DNA of 64,000 nucleotides from Gammaproteobacteria bacterium (GTDB lineage Bacteria; Pseudomonadota; Gammaproteobacteria; Enterobacterales; Alteromonadaceae): NCBI GenBank assembly GCA_018222985.1, contig JAAEZG010000002.1, positions 62,001 to 126,000 of the forward strand, read 5' to 3'. Shown piece by piece: positions 1 to 9,125 of this stretch (position 1 is its first letter; each line of letters starts with the position of its first letter). The notes under the pieces were generated by a model. It saw only the letters and a program-made list of their open reading frames with translations, ran no database searches and was not told where the DNA came from. The position numbers and the translations under genes were made by a program.

Positions 1-178
1 CATGGACGACCCAACTATTACTGAGGTGGCGCGTGATAGCCGTGCGGCACCTATTCCACCGGAGGTGCGCAACAATGCCGACCCCAACAACGCAACCAAT
101 GAACAACCGCCAGGTGACACTAACGGCGCTGCAGATGACCAGCAGCCCGAACCCACAGCAAAACCTGAAAACAATTGA
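1..178 (+). CDS. yhdP: C-terminal tail of YhdP-type AsmA-like protein (5' end outside window)
   Basis: An open frame enters from the left edge and stops at TGA 176-178. It encodes a polar, Asn/Pro/Asp-rich tail of about 58 residues beginning MDDPTITEV, which resembles the short 'TG(T/W)DDPxI' ending of YhdP/TIGR02099 proteins followed by a disordered extension. In gammaproteobacteria yhdP, a large inner-membrane AsmA-like protein involved in phospholipid transport to the outer membrane, often lies just upstream of a nitrilase gene and tldD, as here. The frame overlaps the nitrilase start, which suggests translational coupling. The assignment rests mainly on context, because only the weakly conserved end is visible. 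Confidence 0.55.
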   Translation, partial: MDDPTITEVARDSRAAPIPPEVRNNADPNNATNEQPPGDTNGAADDQQPEPTAKPENN

Positions 179-965
179 GCAGCTGCTCGCTGATATTCCT
201 AAACAGCGGCCACAGGTGGTGGTGTTGCCCGAAGCCTGTTTGTGTTTTGGTGCGGGCGATAAACGGCAACGTGAGCTAGCCGAACCGCTTGGCGCAGGTC
301 CACTGCAACAGCGCTTAGCCGAGCTGGCAGCAAAGCACGGTATTTGGCTAGTGGCCGGAACTATGCCAATTGTTGATAGCCCAGATGACGACAAATTTAC
401 CGCCGCGAGCTTGGTGTTTAACCCACAAGGTGAATGTGTCGCGCGGTACAATAAAATGCATCTGTTCGATGTTGACGTAGACGACAACACTCGCAGTTAC
501 CGTGAGTCGCAATGGACACGTGCAGGTACCGAAGTGGTCACGGTCGCAACCGAATTCGGCACCTTAGGTTTAGCGGTATGTTATGATGTGCGTTTTCCTG
601 AACTGTTTCGCGCACTGCGTACCAACGGTGCAGATATTTTGGTGTTACCGTCGGCATTTACCCAAGTAACTGGTGCCGCACACTGGCATGTGCTAACGCG
701 TGCTCGCGCCATTGAACAGCAATGTTTTATGGTCGCTGCGGCCCAGGTTGGCGAACATGCCAATGGCCGTGAAACTTATGGGCACGCTTTGGTTATCGAC
801 GGTTGGGGCGTGGTTATGGCCGACGCCACGAACAGTCAAGCTCAAGCTGTCAGTGCCGTTGCCAACATGCAAACACTTGATAGCATTCGTCGCAATATTC
901 CAGTGGCGCAACATTTTCTAAGTAGTCAAAAGGTTCTTCATGCAAGCACAAAGCGTACAAGATAA
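75..965 (+). CDS. carbon-nitrogen hydrolase (nitrilase family, Nit/omega-amidase-like)
   Basis: This 296-residue protein has the complete Glu-Lys-Cys triad of the nitrilase superfamily: E53 in LPEACL, K127 in RYNKMHLFD and C169 in [11 protein letters not shown]. The YNKMHLFD and CYDVRFPEL blocks are typical of the Nit1/Nit2/YbeM branch, which hydrolyses deaminated glutathione or other omega-amides as metabolite repair; the exact substrate is inferred. I chose ATG 75 because GGAGG at 61-65 lies nine bases upstream; ATG 99 (MNNRQVTL) is the alternative. The gene starts inside the yhdP tail and its last 26 bases overlap tldD, so the three are probably one transcript. Cytoplasmic. Confidence 0.9.
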   Translation: MPTPTTQPMNNRQVTLTALQMTSSPNPQQNLKTIEQLLADIPKQRPQVVVLPEACLCFGAGDKRQRELAEPLGAGPLQQRLAELAAKHGIWLVAGTMPIVDSPDDDKFTAASLVFNPQGECVARYNKMHLFDVDVDDNTRSYRESQWTRAGTEVVTVATEFGTLGLAVCYDVRFPELFRALRTNGADILVLPSAFTQVTGAAHWHVLTRARAIEQQCFMVAAAQVGEHANGRETYGHALVIDGWGVVMADATNSQAQAVSAVANMQTLDSIRRNIPVAQHFLSSQKVLHASTKRTR

Positions 966-2385
966 TCTTCTCACGCAATATCAACTCGATGCGGATGCCC
1001 TGCATCGCTCGCTGCATCAGCTTTATACGGGCGACATCGACTTTGCAGATATTTACCTGCAAAGCAGCGTTAATGAGTCTTGGGTTCTTGAAGACGGCAT
1101 TGTTAAAGAAGGCAGTTTTCATATAGAAGCAGGGCTAGGTGTGCGTGCTGTTCACGGTGAAAAAACCGGTTTTGCTTATGCCGACGATATTTCGCCGCAA
1201 GCACTACAACAAGCAGCTGCCGCCGCACGTGGTATAAGCCAGGCTGGCGCCAACAAGCAACTGCAAGCATTTCACGCTGCACCGAATGTGGTGCGTTATG
1301 CGCCAGTGAACCCCTTGGCTAGCTTAAATGAGCAAGCAAAAATCGATTTGCTGCGCGAAATTGACGCCTATGCGCGCAGCCTTGACTCACGCGTTGTGGA
1401 AGTGATTGCCAGCATTAGCGGCAGTTACGACGAAGTGCTCGTTGCCGCAACGGACGGCACCTTTGCCACCGATATTCGGCCTCTTGTGCGAGTCAATTGC
1501 ACGGTGCTGGTTGAACATAATGGGCGTCGCGAACGCGGTAGTGCCGGTGGTGGCGCGCGCGTTGACTATCATTATTTTTCGCAACCCATGGGCGACAAGC
1601 CACGTTGGCAGAGCTTTGCTGAGGAAGCCGTACGCCAAGCCCTAGTGAACCTAGAGGCACGTCCAGCACCAGCGGGCACTATGCCGGTTGTGCTTGGCGC
1701 CGGGTGGCCAGGCGTATTGTTACATGAAGCCGTTGGTCATGGCCTTGAAGGCGACTTTAACCGTAAGGGCGCTTCGGCCTATGCCGGCAAAATTGGTGAA
1801 ATGGTCGCTTCGGAACTTTGCACTATTGTTGATGACGGCACCATCAATGACCGTCGCGGCTCGCTGGCTATTGACGATGAAGGCACACAAGCCGGCTATA
1901 ACGTGCTGATAGAAAAAGGTCGCTTAGTCGGTTACATGCAAGACAAGTTAAATGCTCGGCTGATGGGCGTGAACCCAACCGGTAACGGGCGTCGCGAAAG
2001 CTATGCACATTTGCCAATGCCGCGCATGACGAATACCTACATGTTAGCTGGGGAGCATGACCCAGAAGAAATTATCAAGAGTGTGAAAAAAGGCATTTAT
2101 GCACCGCACTTTGCCGGTGGACAAGTGGATATCACCTCTGGCAAGTTCGTCTTTTCAGCCTCAGAAGCGTATTTAATTGAAGACGGTAAAATTACCGCCC
2201 CGGTGAAAGGCGCCACCCTAATTGGCAATGGGCCAGACGCTATGCGTCAAGTGTCCATGGTTGGTCATGATCTCGAGCTTGATCAAGGTGTTGGCGTGTG
2301 CGGTAAAGATGGTCAAAGCGTTCCTGTTGGGGTTGGGCAGCCAACACTTAAACTTGATGCAATGACCGTAGGTGGCACCGATTAA
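940..2385 (+). CDS. tldD: metalloprotease TldD
   Basis: TldD, 481 residues, is the catalytic subunit of the TldD/TldE heterodimer. In the cytoplasm this complex degrades unfolded peptides, processes microcin B17 and helps turn over the CcdA antitoxin. The metal-binding HExxxH motif is present as HEAVGH at residues 262-267, within [13 protein letters not shown], and the Gly-rich C-terminal half matches the family. Length equals the E. coli protein. The start overlaps the amidase gene by 26 bases. The stop overlaps that of the convergent yjgA gene (2382-2385). The partner pmbA lies 670 bp downstream on the same strand, beyond yjgA. Confidence 0.96.
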   Translation: MQAQSVQDNLLTQYQLDADALHRSLHQLYTGDIDFADIYLQSSVNESWVLEDGIVKEGSFHIEAGLGVRAVHGEKTGFAYADDISPQALQQAAAAARGISQAGANKQLQAFHAAPNVVRYAPVNPLASLNEQAKIDLLREIDAYARSLDSRVVEVIASISGSYDEVLVAATDGTFATDIRPLVRVNCTVLVEHNGRRERGSAGGGARVDYHYFSQPMGDKPRWQSFAEEAVRQALVNLEARPAPAGTMPVVLGAGWPGVLLHEAVGHGLEGDFNRKGASAYAGKIGEMVASELCTIVDDGTINDRRGSLAIDDEGTQAGYNVLIEKGRLVGYMQDKLNARLMGVNPTGNGRRESYAHLPMPRMTNTYMLAGEHDPEEIIKSVKKGIYAPHFAGGQVDITSGKFVFSASEAYLIEDGKITAPVKGATLIGNGPDAMRQVSMVGHDLELDQGVGVCGKDGQSVPVGVGQPTLKLDAMTVGGTD

Positions 2386-2885
2386 ACGGCGGCCACCTCA
2401 CGTAAATACTTAAACAACTCGCGCGCCGCCGCTGGCGGTTTGCCTTGTTGGCTTTGCTTGTTTGCTTGACGATATAGCTGGCGTAGCTTCTGGCGGTCAG
2501 CATGCGGATAGGCATCAATAAATTGCTGAATTGCGTCGTCGCCTTGCGCCAAAATTTGGTCACGATGTTTTTCAAGCGCATGAAATACGGCATTTTGTGC
2601 ATGGTGCGCATTTTCAAGCTCGCTAAGTGCTTGCTGAATTGGCCCCGTGTCGCGATGACGCATCATTTTGCCAATAAGTTGTAATTGGCGACGATAGCCT
2701 TCGCGCGTATTGCGAATGCGTTGCGCCAATAGAATGGCATCAAGCAGCTCTTCGTCGAGTGGAATTTTGGCCAGTTTGCCCTCGGCAAGGCTGACGAGTT
2801 GTTCGCCAAGCTGTTGTTGCTGCTCGGCGGCACGTTTTAGTTCAGATTTGCTGACGATATCGTCGTCACGTTCAATTTCGCTCAT
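2382..2885 (-). CDS. darP: ribosome-associated protein YjgA/DarP (DUF615)
   Basis: A 167-residue, highly charged, alpha-helical cytoplasmic protein of the DUF615 family. DarP/YjgA binds late 50S ribosomal precursors and helps their assembly. Recognition rests on the N-terminal acidic stretch followed by [10 protein letters not shown], on [10 protein letters not shown], and on a Lys/Gln-rich end, with the family's usual length (183 in E. coli). As in many gammaproteobacteria it is divergent from pmbA. Here it sits between tldD and pmbA and its stop codon overlaps the tldD stop, so the two convergent genes leave no room for a separate terminator. Confidence 0.88.
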   Translation of the reverse strand: MSEIERDDDIVSKSELKRAAEQQQQLGEQLVSLAEGKLAKIPLDEELLDAILLAQRIRNTREGYRRQLQLIGKMMRHRDTGPIQQALSELENAHHAQNAVFHALEKHRDQILAQGDDAIQQFIDAYPHADRQKLRQLYRQANKQSQQGKPPAAARELFKYLREVAAV

Positions 2886-2915
2886 AACAGACCCCTATGG
2901 TTTGCGCGAATTGTA

Positions 2916-3029
2916 AAATACAAAAGCGATATTAGCTATAAATACAAAAGCGATATTAGCTATTGGATATTAGATATTAGGGGGGCGCTGCGTTGTTGGC
3001 TGATATCCGATAGCTAATAGCTGATATCG
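2916..3029. repeat. perfect 24-bp tandem duplication and imperfect palindrome in the yjgA-pmbA promoter region
   Basis: Positions 2916-2939 and 2940-2963 are identical 24-mers containing GCGATATTAGCTAT. Next come two ATATTAG heptamers (around 2966-2979) and, at 3002-3029, an arm that is nearly the reverse complement of 2951-2970, differing mainly by an extra AGCTATC. The whole segment can fold into an imperfect hairpin. It lies between the divergent starts of yjgA and pmbA, so it may affect both promoters, or it may be an extragenic repeat element like those at 19.9 and 23.2 kb. Confidence 0.7.
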
Positions 3030-3052
3030 TCTTTGCTTTCAAAGGAGAGGTA

Positions 3053-4399
3053 ATGATTCCTGATATTAATGCACTTAAACACGACCTAAACGACGTCGAA
3101 CAAGCCGTCGCCGACGCCATCAAATATGCAGAAAAGCTCGGCGTCAGTTCCGCCGAGTGCGCCATGAGCCGCAGCAGCGGCATCAATGTGGGCACCCGGC
3201 TTGGTGAGGTTGAAACGGTTGAATTTAACCAAGATGGTGCATTGGGTATTACGGTATTCCGCGGCCAGCAAAAAGGTTCGTCATCGACCACGGACTTGAC
3301 CGCCAAAGCTATTCGCGCGGCAGTTGAAAAAGCCAATGACATTGCGCGTTTCACCTCGCCTGATCCCTTTGCTGGGTTGGCACCGGCCGAGTTAATGGCA
3401 ACCGATATTCCTGATCTTGATTTGTGTCATCCGGCGGACCAAAGTGCTGAGTTTGCGCTCGAGCAAGCCTTGGCTTGTGAGCAGCACGCATTGCAGTTAG
3501 ACCCACGCATTGTGAACTCAGACGGCGCTGGTTACAGTAGCCATGTGGGCTATCGTGTTTATGGCAACAGCCATGGCTTCGTCGCGGGCTATTTGCAGTC
3601 TCGGCATAGCCTAAGTTGCTCGTTAATTGCAAAAAGCGGCGACGCCATGCAACGCGACTACAGCTACTCAGTGGCACGAAAGCGTGAAGACCTATGGACG
3701 CCAGAGCAGGTGGCAAAAGACGCTGTAGAAGCCACTGTAGCGCGTTTAGATGGGCAAAAAATAGCGACTGCGAAAGTACCGGTTATTTTTCGTGCTGACG
3801 TGGCCAATAGTTTGTTTGGGCATTTAGTGGCAGGTATTAGTGGCGGTAGTTTATATCGCAAATCAAGTTTTTTGGTTGATCATTTAGGTAAACAAGTGCT
3901 GCCCGAGTGGCTTACCATTACTGAGCGGCCACATTTGCGTGGCGCCTTGGCGAGCAGCCCGTTTGATCACGAGGGCTTGGCCACGCAGGAGCGCGAGATT
4001 ATTCGTGATGGCGTTTTACAAACCTATCTACTCACCAGTTACTCGGCGCGCAAACTCGGCATGAGCCCAACTGGGCATGCCGGTGGTATTCATACCTGGG
4101 AAGTCGGTTCGCAAGTACCTGACTTACAAGCGTTGTGCCGCCAAATGGGAACTGGGCTCTTAGTGACCGAGCTGATGGGCCAAGGGGTGAACATTGTTAA
4201 TGGTGATTACTCGCGCGGTGCGGCAGGCTTCTGGGTGGAAAATGGTGAAATTAAATACCCCGTTGAAGAAATCACGATTGCTGGCAACTTGAAAGACATG
4301 CTGCGTAACATTGTTGCGATAGCTGGTGATGTTGACCTACGACACGGTGTACGCACCGGCTCGGTATTGCTTGAAGAAATGCGCATTGCTGGGGTGTAA
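3053..4399 (+). CDS. pmbA: metalloprotease subunit PmbA/TldE
   Basis: PmbA (TldE), 448 residues, is the partner of TldD in the cytoplasmic TldD/E protease. It lacks the HExxxH zinc site, as expected for the TldE subunit. Family blocks include GISGGSLYRKSSFL in the middle and GAAGFWVENGEI near the end. The start ATG follows AAAGGAG at good distance. The final codons and the stop lie inside a perfect 10-bp stem-loop. Pairing with tldD in the same neighbourhood supports a shared role in peptide maturation and antitoxin turnover. Confidence 0.95.
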   Translation: MIPDINALKHDLNDVEQAVADAIKYAEKLGVSSAECAMSRSSGINVGTRLGEVETVEFNQDGALGITVFRGQQKGSSSTTDLTAKAIRAAVEKANDIARFTSPDPFAGLAPAELMATDIPDLDLCHPADQSAEFALEQALACEQHALQLDPRIVNSDGAGYSSHVGYRVYGNSHGFVAGYLQSRHSLSCSLIAKSGDAMQRDYSYSVARKREDLWTPEQVAKDAVEATVARLDGQKIATAKVPVIFRADVANSLFGHLVAGISGGSLYRKSSFLVDHLGKQVLPEWLTITERPHLRGALASSPFDHEGLATQEREIIRDGVLQTYLLTSYSARKLGMSPTGHAGGIHTWEVGSQVPDLQALCRQMGTGLLVTELMGQGVNIVNGDYSRGAAGFWVENGEIKYPVEEITIAGNLKDMLRNIVAIAGDVDLRHGVRTGSVLLEEMRIAGV

Positions 4400-4412
4400 G
4401 CTACCCCAGCAA
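4386..4412. terminator. stem-loop spanning the pmbA stop codon
   Basis: A perfect 10-bp stem (TTGCTGGGGT / ACCCCAGCAA) with a 7-base loop encloses the pmbA stop codon (4397-4399). The following bases are only moderately T-rich (GAATTATTC), so intrinsic termination would be weak. It lies between the convergent pmbA and mgtE genes and could work for either strand or protect 3' ends. Confidence 0.45.
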
Positions 4413-4430
4413 GAATTATTCAAGCAAGTA

Positions 4431-5792
4431 TTACCCTAGCATTAGGGTTGCGGTACCAAGAAATGCGAAAATACCAACCACATCGGTCACTGTGGTAAGA
4501 ATAACCCCGCCGGCTAGCGCGGGGTCGATATTAAAGCGTTTTAGAATAAGTGGCACGGTCACACCGGCCAAGCCTGCTGCCAGCAAGTTGGCCATCATGG
4601 CGAAGGCAATAATACCGCCAATAACCAAGTCTTGTTTCCATAAGGCCACTACGCCAGCAATAAGAATGGCCCAAATCACACCGTTCAGCGCGCCAATGGC
4701 TAACTCTTTGCCAATTAACCAACGTTGGTTACTGGTACCAATGTGGCCAAGTGCCATGCCTCGAATAACCAGCGTGAGTGTTTGTGAACCGGCAATACCA
4801 CCCATGCTGGGGACTATGGTATTCAAAATCGCCAATATGGCCATTTGCGCCAAAATATCTTCAAACATGGAGCTAACCGCAGCAGCTAAAAGCGCGGTGA
4901 TTAAGTTCACCCCGAGCCAAACGCTGCGGCGACGGGTACTTTTTAAAACCGGAGCGAAGGTATCTTCGTCATCATCTAAACCGGCCATGCTCAACATGGA
5001 GTGCTGCGCGTCTTCGCGAATAATATCAACCACGTCATCAATGGTTATACGACCAAGTAGACGGTTCTCGTCATCAATAACCGGTGCTGATATCCAGTCT
5101 TGGCGTTCAAACAGTTTGGCAACTTCCACTTCGTCCATGTCCACGTTAATGCCCTGAATGTCAGGGTCCATCACGTCTTGCACTAACTTGCTGGGGTCAA
5201 CGGTTAGCAAGCGGCTAATGCCAATTTCACCAATGAATTTGTCGTCGCGGTCAACCACGTATAATTTGTCGGTTGCTTCGGGCAGCTCACCTTTTAAACG
5301 CAGATAACGTAAAACCACGTCAATGGTAACGTCTGGACGTAAGGTAATGGTGTCGGTGTTCATCATGCCGCCGGCGGTTTCCTCGGCGTATGACAAGGCT
5401 TGCTCGGCCCGCTGACGATCTTGCTCGTCCATCGACTTCAGTACTTCTTGGTAAACTTGCTCTGGCAAGCCACGTAGAACGTACGCTAAGTCATCGGTGT
5501 CCATGCCTTCGGTGGCGGCCGCAAGTTTTTCCGGCGCCATTTGGCGAATAACCGATTTTTGAACTTCTTCAGAGAGTTCTTCAAGAATATCGCCGTGTTC
5601 ATCGGCATCAACCAACTGCCAAATAATGGCACGCGCTTTGGGCGGCGATGATTCTAACAGGAGGGCGACATCCCAAGCGGGAAGGTTGTGCAGCTGGCGG
5701 CGTGCCTGTACGAACATGCCACGGGCTAACGATTCAGAAACTTCCTGAATGTGCTGTTCGGCAAATTCTTTGTCGGCAACTTCAGCTAGCAT
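4431..5792 (-). CDS. mgtE: magnesium transporter MgtE
   Basis: MgtE-family magnesium channel of 453 residues. The order is family-typical: an acidic N-terminal superhelical domain (to about residue 130), two CBS domains (about 135-255) that sense magnesium, and five membrane segments from about residue 285, with the transmembrane signature GGIAGSQTLTLVIRGMALG. I place the start at the ATG at 5792, because GAGGGG lies seven bases upstream; an in-frame ATG at 5807 is possible. It is the last gene of the rapZ-ptsO run, 36 bases after ptsO, an arrangement also seen in other proteobacteria. Confidence 0.93.
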   Translation of the reverse strand: MLAEVADKEFAEQHIQEVSESLARGMFVQARRQLHNLPAWDVALLLESSPPKARAIIWQLVDADEHGDILEELSEEVQKSVIRQMAPEKLAAATEGMDTDDLAYVLRGLPEQVYQEVLKSMDEQDRQRAEQALSYAEETAGGMMNTDTITLRPDVTIDVVLRYLRLKGELPEATDKLYVVDRDDKFIGEIGISRLLTVDPSKLVQDVMDPDIQGINVDMDEVEVAKLFERQDWISAPVIDDENRLLGRITIDDVVDIIREDAQHSMLSMAGLDDDEDTFAPVLKSTRRRSVWLGVNLITALLAAAVSSMFEDILAQMAILAILNTIVPSMGGIAGSQTLTLVIRGMALGHIGTSNQRWLIGKELAIGALNGVIWAILIAGVVALWKQDLVIGGIIAFAMMANLLAAGLAGVTVPLILKRFNIDPALAGGVILTTVTDVVGIFAFLGTATLMLG

Positions 5793-5828
5793 ACATAAAC
5801 CCCTCATTAATTTGAGAAGTTTACCGCA

Positions 5829-6119
5829 TCATTGCTCTTCGTCAAAGCGAGATTCAATTAAGTTGGCAATTGCGTCCACGGCTTCAACGGCATCTTCACC
5901 TTGTGCAATAACGTCAATTTCGCGTCCTTGGCCGCTTGCCAGTAGTAATAAACACATCACGCTTGACGCATCCACTTGTTGCTCACCCTGCACAATATGA
6001 ACTTTCGCTTGAAACTGGTGGCTTAGCTTGGCGAGTTTTGTTGCGGCGCGCGCGTGCAAACCAAGTTTGTTACGAATAGTGACGGTACGGCGAACAACAT
6101 CAGACACGGTTAATCTCAC
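5829..6119 (-). CDS. ptsO: phosphocarrier protein NPr (HPr-like, nitrogen PTS)
   Basis: A 96-residue HPr-fold protein with the phosphorylatable His22 in GLHARAATKLA. It is the phosphocarrier between EI-Ntr (PtsP) and EIIA-Ntr (PtsN) of the nitrogen phosphotransferase system, which controls potassium transport and envelope or nitrogen responses. Translation appears to start at GTG 6119, whose GTGA overlaps the rapZ stop; a second in-frame GTG lies four codons later. The C-terminus is acidic. It shares the transcript with rapZ and ptsN, the usual arrangement. Confidence 0.92.
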   Translation of the reverse strand: MRLTVSDVVRRTVTIRNKLGLHARAATKLAKLSHQFQAKVHIVQGEQQVDASSVMCLLLLASGQGREIDVIAQGEDAVEAVDAIANLIESRFDEEQ

Positions 6120-6970
6120 TTTTTGTGGCGGCTAGCTTCGCGGTGGCGAACTTGTACTTTAAAGGGTTGCTCAGCAAAGCGTTGGGCTAACTGTTCAGCA
6201 ATGTACACCGAGCGGTGTTGACCACCGGTGCAACCAATGCCAATGGTTAAATAGCTACGATTGCTGCGCTGAAAGTAGGGTAGCCAGGTGTCTAAAAACA
6301 CCTCGAGTTGGTGAATAAACTTCGTCACCAGTGGCTGCTGCGCAAAGAAATGCTGCACAGCGGGATCTTGGCCCGTTAGTGGCTTTAACTCAGGCTCCCA
6401 ATGTGGGTTGGGTAGAATTCGCGCATCAAAGGCGTAGTCTAGGTCAGGTGGTAAGCCATATTTGTAACCAAACGACTGAAATACCACAATTAAGCGCGAA
6501 GCGGCTTTACCTAAGACGCGCTCGGAAACTTGCTCGCTAAGTTGGTGCACACTCAAGTCACTGCTATCAATGCGCCACGTTGCGCGCTCAGCCAGCGGCT
6601 CAAGCATGGCGGCTTCGGTTGCCAATGCATCACCCAGTGGCAGCTCATTTAATGATAACGGGTGCAAGCGACGGGTTTCACCGAAGCGACGCAGTAACAC
6701 GCTATCCGATGAGTCGATGTAGAGAATTTCGGGTTTGATTTTACTCGGTAAAAAATCAAGCGCTTCAGTTAATTCATTTGGGTCAGCGGGTAGATTGCGA
6801 ACGTCGACACTGACGGCAACTTTGTCATATTGCTCTACAACCGCGTGAACAAGGGTCGGCAGTAAGGTAATCGGAATATTATCGACACAGTAGTAACCCA
6901 AGTCTTCAAGGACTCTCAGTGCAATCGTTTTACCTGAGCCAGAGCGGCCTGTGACGATAATCAACTGCAT
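6116..6970 (-). CDS. rapZ: RNase adapter protein RapZ (YvcJ family nucleotide-binding protein)
   Basis: RapZ, 284 residues, has an N-terminal Walker A motif GRSGSGKT (8-15) and the conserved C-terminal GIGCTGGQHRSVY and VRHREASRHKK blocks. In E. coli it binds the sRNA GlmZ and presents it to RNase E, adjusting GlmS and thereby amino-sugar supply for peptidoglycan and LPS. It also senses glucosamine-6-phosphate. The gene lies nine bases after ptsN and overlaps ptsO. The C-terminal basic tail implicated in RNA binding is retained. Confidence 0.96.
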   Translation of the reverse strand: MQLIIVTGRSGSGKTIALRVLEDLGYYCVDNIPITLLPTLVHAVVEQYDKVAVSVDVRNLPADPNELTEALDFLPSKIKPEILYIDSSDSVLLRRFGETRRLHPLSLNELPLGDALATEAAMLEPLAERATWRIDSSDLSVHQLSEQVSERVLGKAASRLIVVFQSFGYKYGLPPDLDYAFDARILPNPHWEPELKPLTGQDPAVQHFFAQQPLVTKFIHQLEVFLDTWLPYFQRSNRSYLTIGIGCTGGQHRSVYIAEQLAQRFAEQPFKVQVRHREASRHKK

Positions 6971-6979
6971 TGTTGGTGG

Positions 6980-7426
6980 CTACCCCGTAAAGATGTTGTA
7001 GAGTTCCTGATCGCTGTCCGCGTCTCGTAACGCGCGCGTACAGTTCTTATCATTTAAACGTTGAGCAACGGCCGCTAGGGTTTGTAAATGCTGCTCGTGC
7101 TGATCTTCTGGCACTAATAACGCAAAAATTATATCCACCGGTTGATTGTCTATCGCATCAAAGTCAATAGGCTCTTGTAGCGTCATGAGAATAGCAACGG
7201 GCTTATTGGCTGAACTTAAGCGGCCATGCGGAATCGCAACGCCCAAGCCAATGCCGGTACTACCAAGACGTTCCCGGTTCAACAGACTCTCAAAAACGTC
7301 AAAGCTAGTCGTGCCTGACAAACGAGTGGCGGCCATTTGGCCAATGAGCTCAAGTACTTTCTTTTTACTTGAGCCGTCGACTGCACGACGCGTGCAGTCG
7401 GGGCTTAACAAGGTGGATAAATCCAT
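6980..7426 (-). CDS. ptsN: nitrogen PTS enzyme IIA (PtsN)
   Basis: EIIA-Ntr, 148 residues, the terminal phosphoacceptor of the nitrogen PTS. The active-site histidine is H67 in LGVAIPHGRL, and the PTS EIIA type-2 fold is recognisable along the full length. Unphosphorylated PtsN regulates the potassium uptake protein TrkA and the kinase KdpD in enterobacteria. It starts three bases after the hpf stop, so the two are probably co-translated, and it lies in the classical rpoN-hpf-ptsN-rapZ-ptsO order. Confidence 0.96.
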   Translation of the reverse strand: MDLSTLLSPDCTRRAVDGSSKKKVLELIGQMAATRLSGTTSFDVFESLLNRERLGSTGIGLGVAIPHGRLSSANKPVAILMTLQEPIDFDAIDNQPVDIIFALLVPEDQHEQHLQTLAAVAQRLNDKNCTRALRDADSDQELYNIFTG

Positions 7427-7429
7427 GAT

Positions 7430-7717
7430 TTAGTGGCGTTTCATCTTTTCTTTATGCTTAATAACCTGCCGATCAAGTTTGTCGATCAGCCCGTCGATGG
7501 CGGCATACATGTCTTGGTGCTCTGAATCAGCGAAAACCTCGCCGCCATTCAAATGCAGCGTAGCTTCCGCTTTTTGCGTTAACTTTTCAACATTTAAAAT
7601 GACATGGACGTTATTTATGTGGTCGAAGTGGCGTTCTAGCTTACTAAATTTCGTATCAACGTACTCGCGTAACGCGTCAGTGATTTCTACATGATGACCA
7701 GTCAGATTAATTTGCAT
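7430..7717 (-). CDS. hpf: ribosome hibernation promoting factor (short HPF)
   Basis: A 95-residue S30AE/YfiA-type protein, the exact length of short-form E. coli HPF. Such proteins bind the decoding region of the 30S subunit and help form inactive 100S ribosomes in stationary phase. Conserved features are the N-terminal strand INLTGHHVEITDALREYV and the Lys/His-rich end. It lies 26 bases after rpoN, as is usual in gammaproteobacteria, and a good SD-like AGGAAG precedes the start. Confidence 0.95.
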   Translation of the reverse strand: MQINLTGHHVEITDALREYVDTKFSKLERHFDHINNVHVILNVEKLTQKAEATLHLNGGEVFADSEHQDMYAAIDGLIDKLDRQVIKHKEKMKRH

Positions 7718-7743
7718 AACATCTTCCTTCTTTTGTCCAAGAT

Positions 7744-9117
7744 TCAGATAAGACGTTTGCGTTGACTCGAGGGCGGGATATTTAGCGCCTCACGATACTT
7801 CGCAATGGTCCGTCTAGCTACTTGGATGCCCTGTTCAGCGAGGAGTTCAGTTAGTCTACTGTCACTCAACGGCTTTTTAGGACTTTCCGCAGCAACTAGC
7901 TTTTTCAGCAACGCACGTATGGCTGTTGATGAAGCCTCTCCGCCATTGTCAGTGTTCAGCTGACTAGAGAAGAAGTACTTCAATTCAAACACACCGCGCG
8001 GCGAATGCATATACTTTTGCGTGGTTACTCGCGAAATAGTTGACTCATGCATGTCTACCGCCGCAGCAATGTCTGCTAACACCATTGGTTTCATGGCTTC
8101 TTCACCATGTTCAAAGAAGCCCTGCTGGCGCAGCACGATAGCGCTGGCCACTTTCAGAAGTGTTTCATGACGGCTTTCGAGGCTTCGAATAAACCATTTG
8201 GCATCTTGAGTTTGCTGGCGAATGTATTGCATGTCGTCGGTTTGTCGCGCTCCTTGGCAAAGTTGTGCGTAGCTGTCATTTACTTTTAGTTTAGGCACAC
8301 TTTGCGGATTTAGCTCAACTGTCCAACGATTATTTTTTTTACGCACCAACACGTCAGGAATTACATAGTCGTCGTCGGTTGCGCCAAACCCTTCGCCAGG
8401 CCGTGGCTGCAAGGTTTGTATCAATTCCAGAATAGCGCTTAGCTCGGTCTCCGATACCCGTAATTTGCGGGCCAAAGTACGATAATCACGACTACCTAAT
8501 AAGGTTAAATACTCACACACTGCAGTGATGGCGAGGTCACGCCATGGTATGTCTGAGGGAAGTTGTTGAAGCTGCAAATGTAAGCACTCACCAACGTTGC
8601 GAGCGCCCACCCCAATAGGGTCAAAATGTTGGATGCGCTTCAGAACCACCGCAACTTCGTCGGCTTCAATGGGCGTATCGCTTTGGCGATTCACGGCCTC
8701 TAGAATGTCATCTAACTCAACCGTCAAATAACCGCTTTCGTCAATGGCATCGATAATGGAAAGGGCAATCAATGCATCGGTTGGGGTGAAATGGGATAAC
8801 TCCATTTGCCAAACCAGATGGTCTTGCAAGGTTTGCTGAGTTTCGCCCTGATATATTGCGTCTTCGCCATCATAGCCGGCCGATGACTGCCCCAATGCCG
8901 CAGAACAAGCGTGCTCCCAGGGGTCATCGCCTTCCGCAACCGAGGTTTCGCCCTCGGCGTCGTTTTGCTCTAGCTCTAGTAGGGGGTTTTCATCCAGCGC
9001 TTGCTGTATTTCTTGCTGCAATTCGAGCGTGGACAATTGCAGTAGCTTAATGGCCTGTTGCAGCTGTGGCGTCATCGACAGCTGTTGTGAAAATTTAAAC
9101 TGCAGGCTTTGCTTCAT
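7744..9117 (-). CDS. rpoN: RNA polymerase sigma-54 factor RpoN
   Basis: Sigma-54, 457 residues. The Gln/Leu-rich activator-interacting region I (FKFSQQLSMTPQLQQAI) is at the N-terminus, followed by an acidic region II, a core-binding domain, and near the C-terminus the diagnostic RpoN box ARRTIAKYRE that reads the -24 element. It directs promoters that need AAA+ activators, for example nitrogen, flagellar or stress genes. It follows lptB after eight bases, coupling it to the LPS-export operon, as in E. coli. Confidence 0.98.
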   Translation of the reverse strand: MKQSLQFKFSQQLSMTPQLQQAIKLLQLSTLELQQEIQQALDENPLLELEQNDAEGETSVAEGDDPWEHACSAALGQSSAGYDGEDAIYQGETQQTLQDHLVWQMELSHFTPTDALIALSIIDAIDESGYLTVELDDILEAVNRQSDTPIEADEVAVVLKRIQHFDPIGVGARNVGECLHLQLQQLPSDIPWRDLAITAVCEYLTLLGSRDYRTLARKLRVSETELSAILELIQTLQPRPGEGFGATDDDYVIPDVLVRKKNNRWTVELNPQSVPKLKVNDSYAQLCQGARQTDDMQYIRQQTQDAKWFIRSLESRHETLLKVASAIVLRQQGFFEHGEEAMKPMVLADIAAAVDMHESTISRVTTQKYMHSPRGVFELKYFFSSQLNTDNGGEASSTAIRALLKKLVAAESPKKPLSDSRLTELLAEQGIQVARRTIAKYREALNIPPSSQRKRLI

Positions 9118-9125
9118 ACCACCAC

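Noticed and set aside
4492-5157. 221-codon plus-strand open frame antisense to mgtE
   Set aside because: Shadow of the mgtE coding sequence with no family resemblance and no ribosome site.
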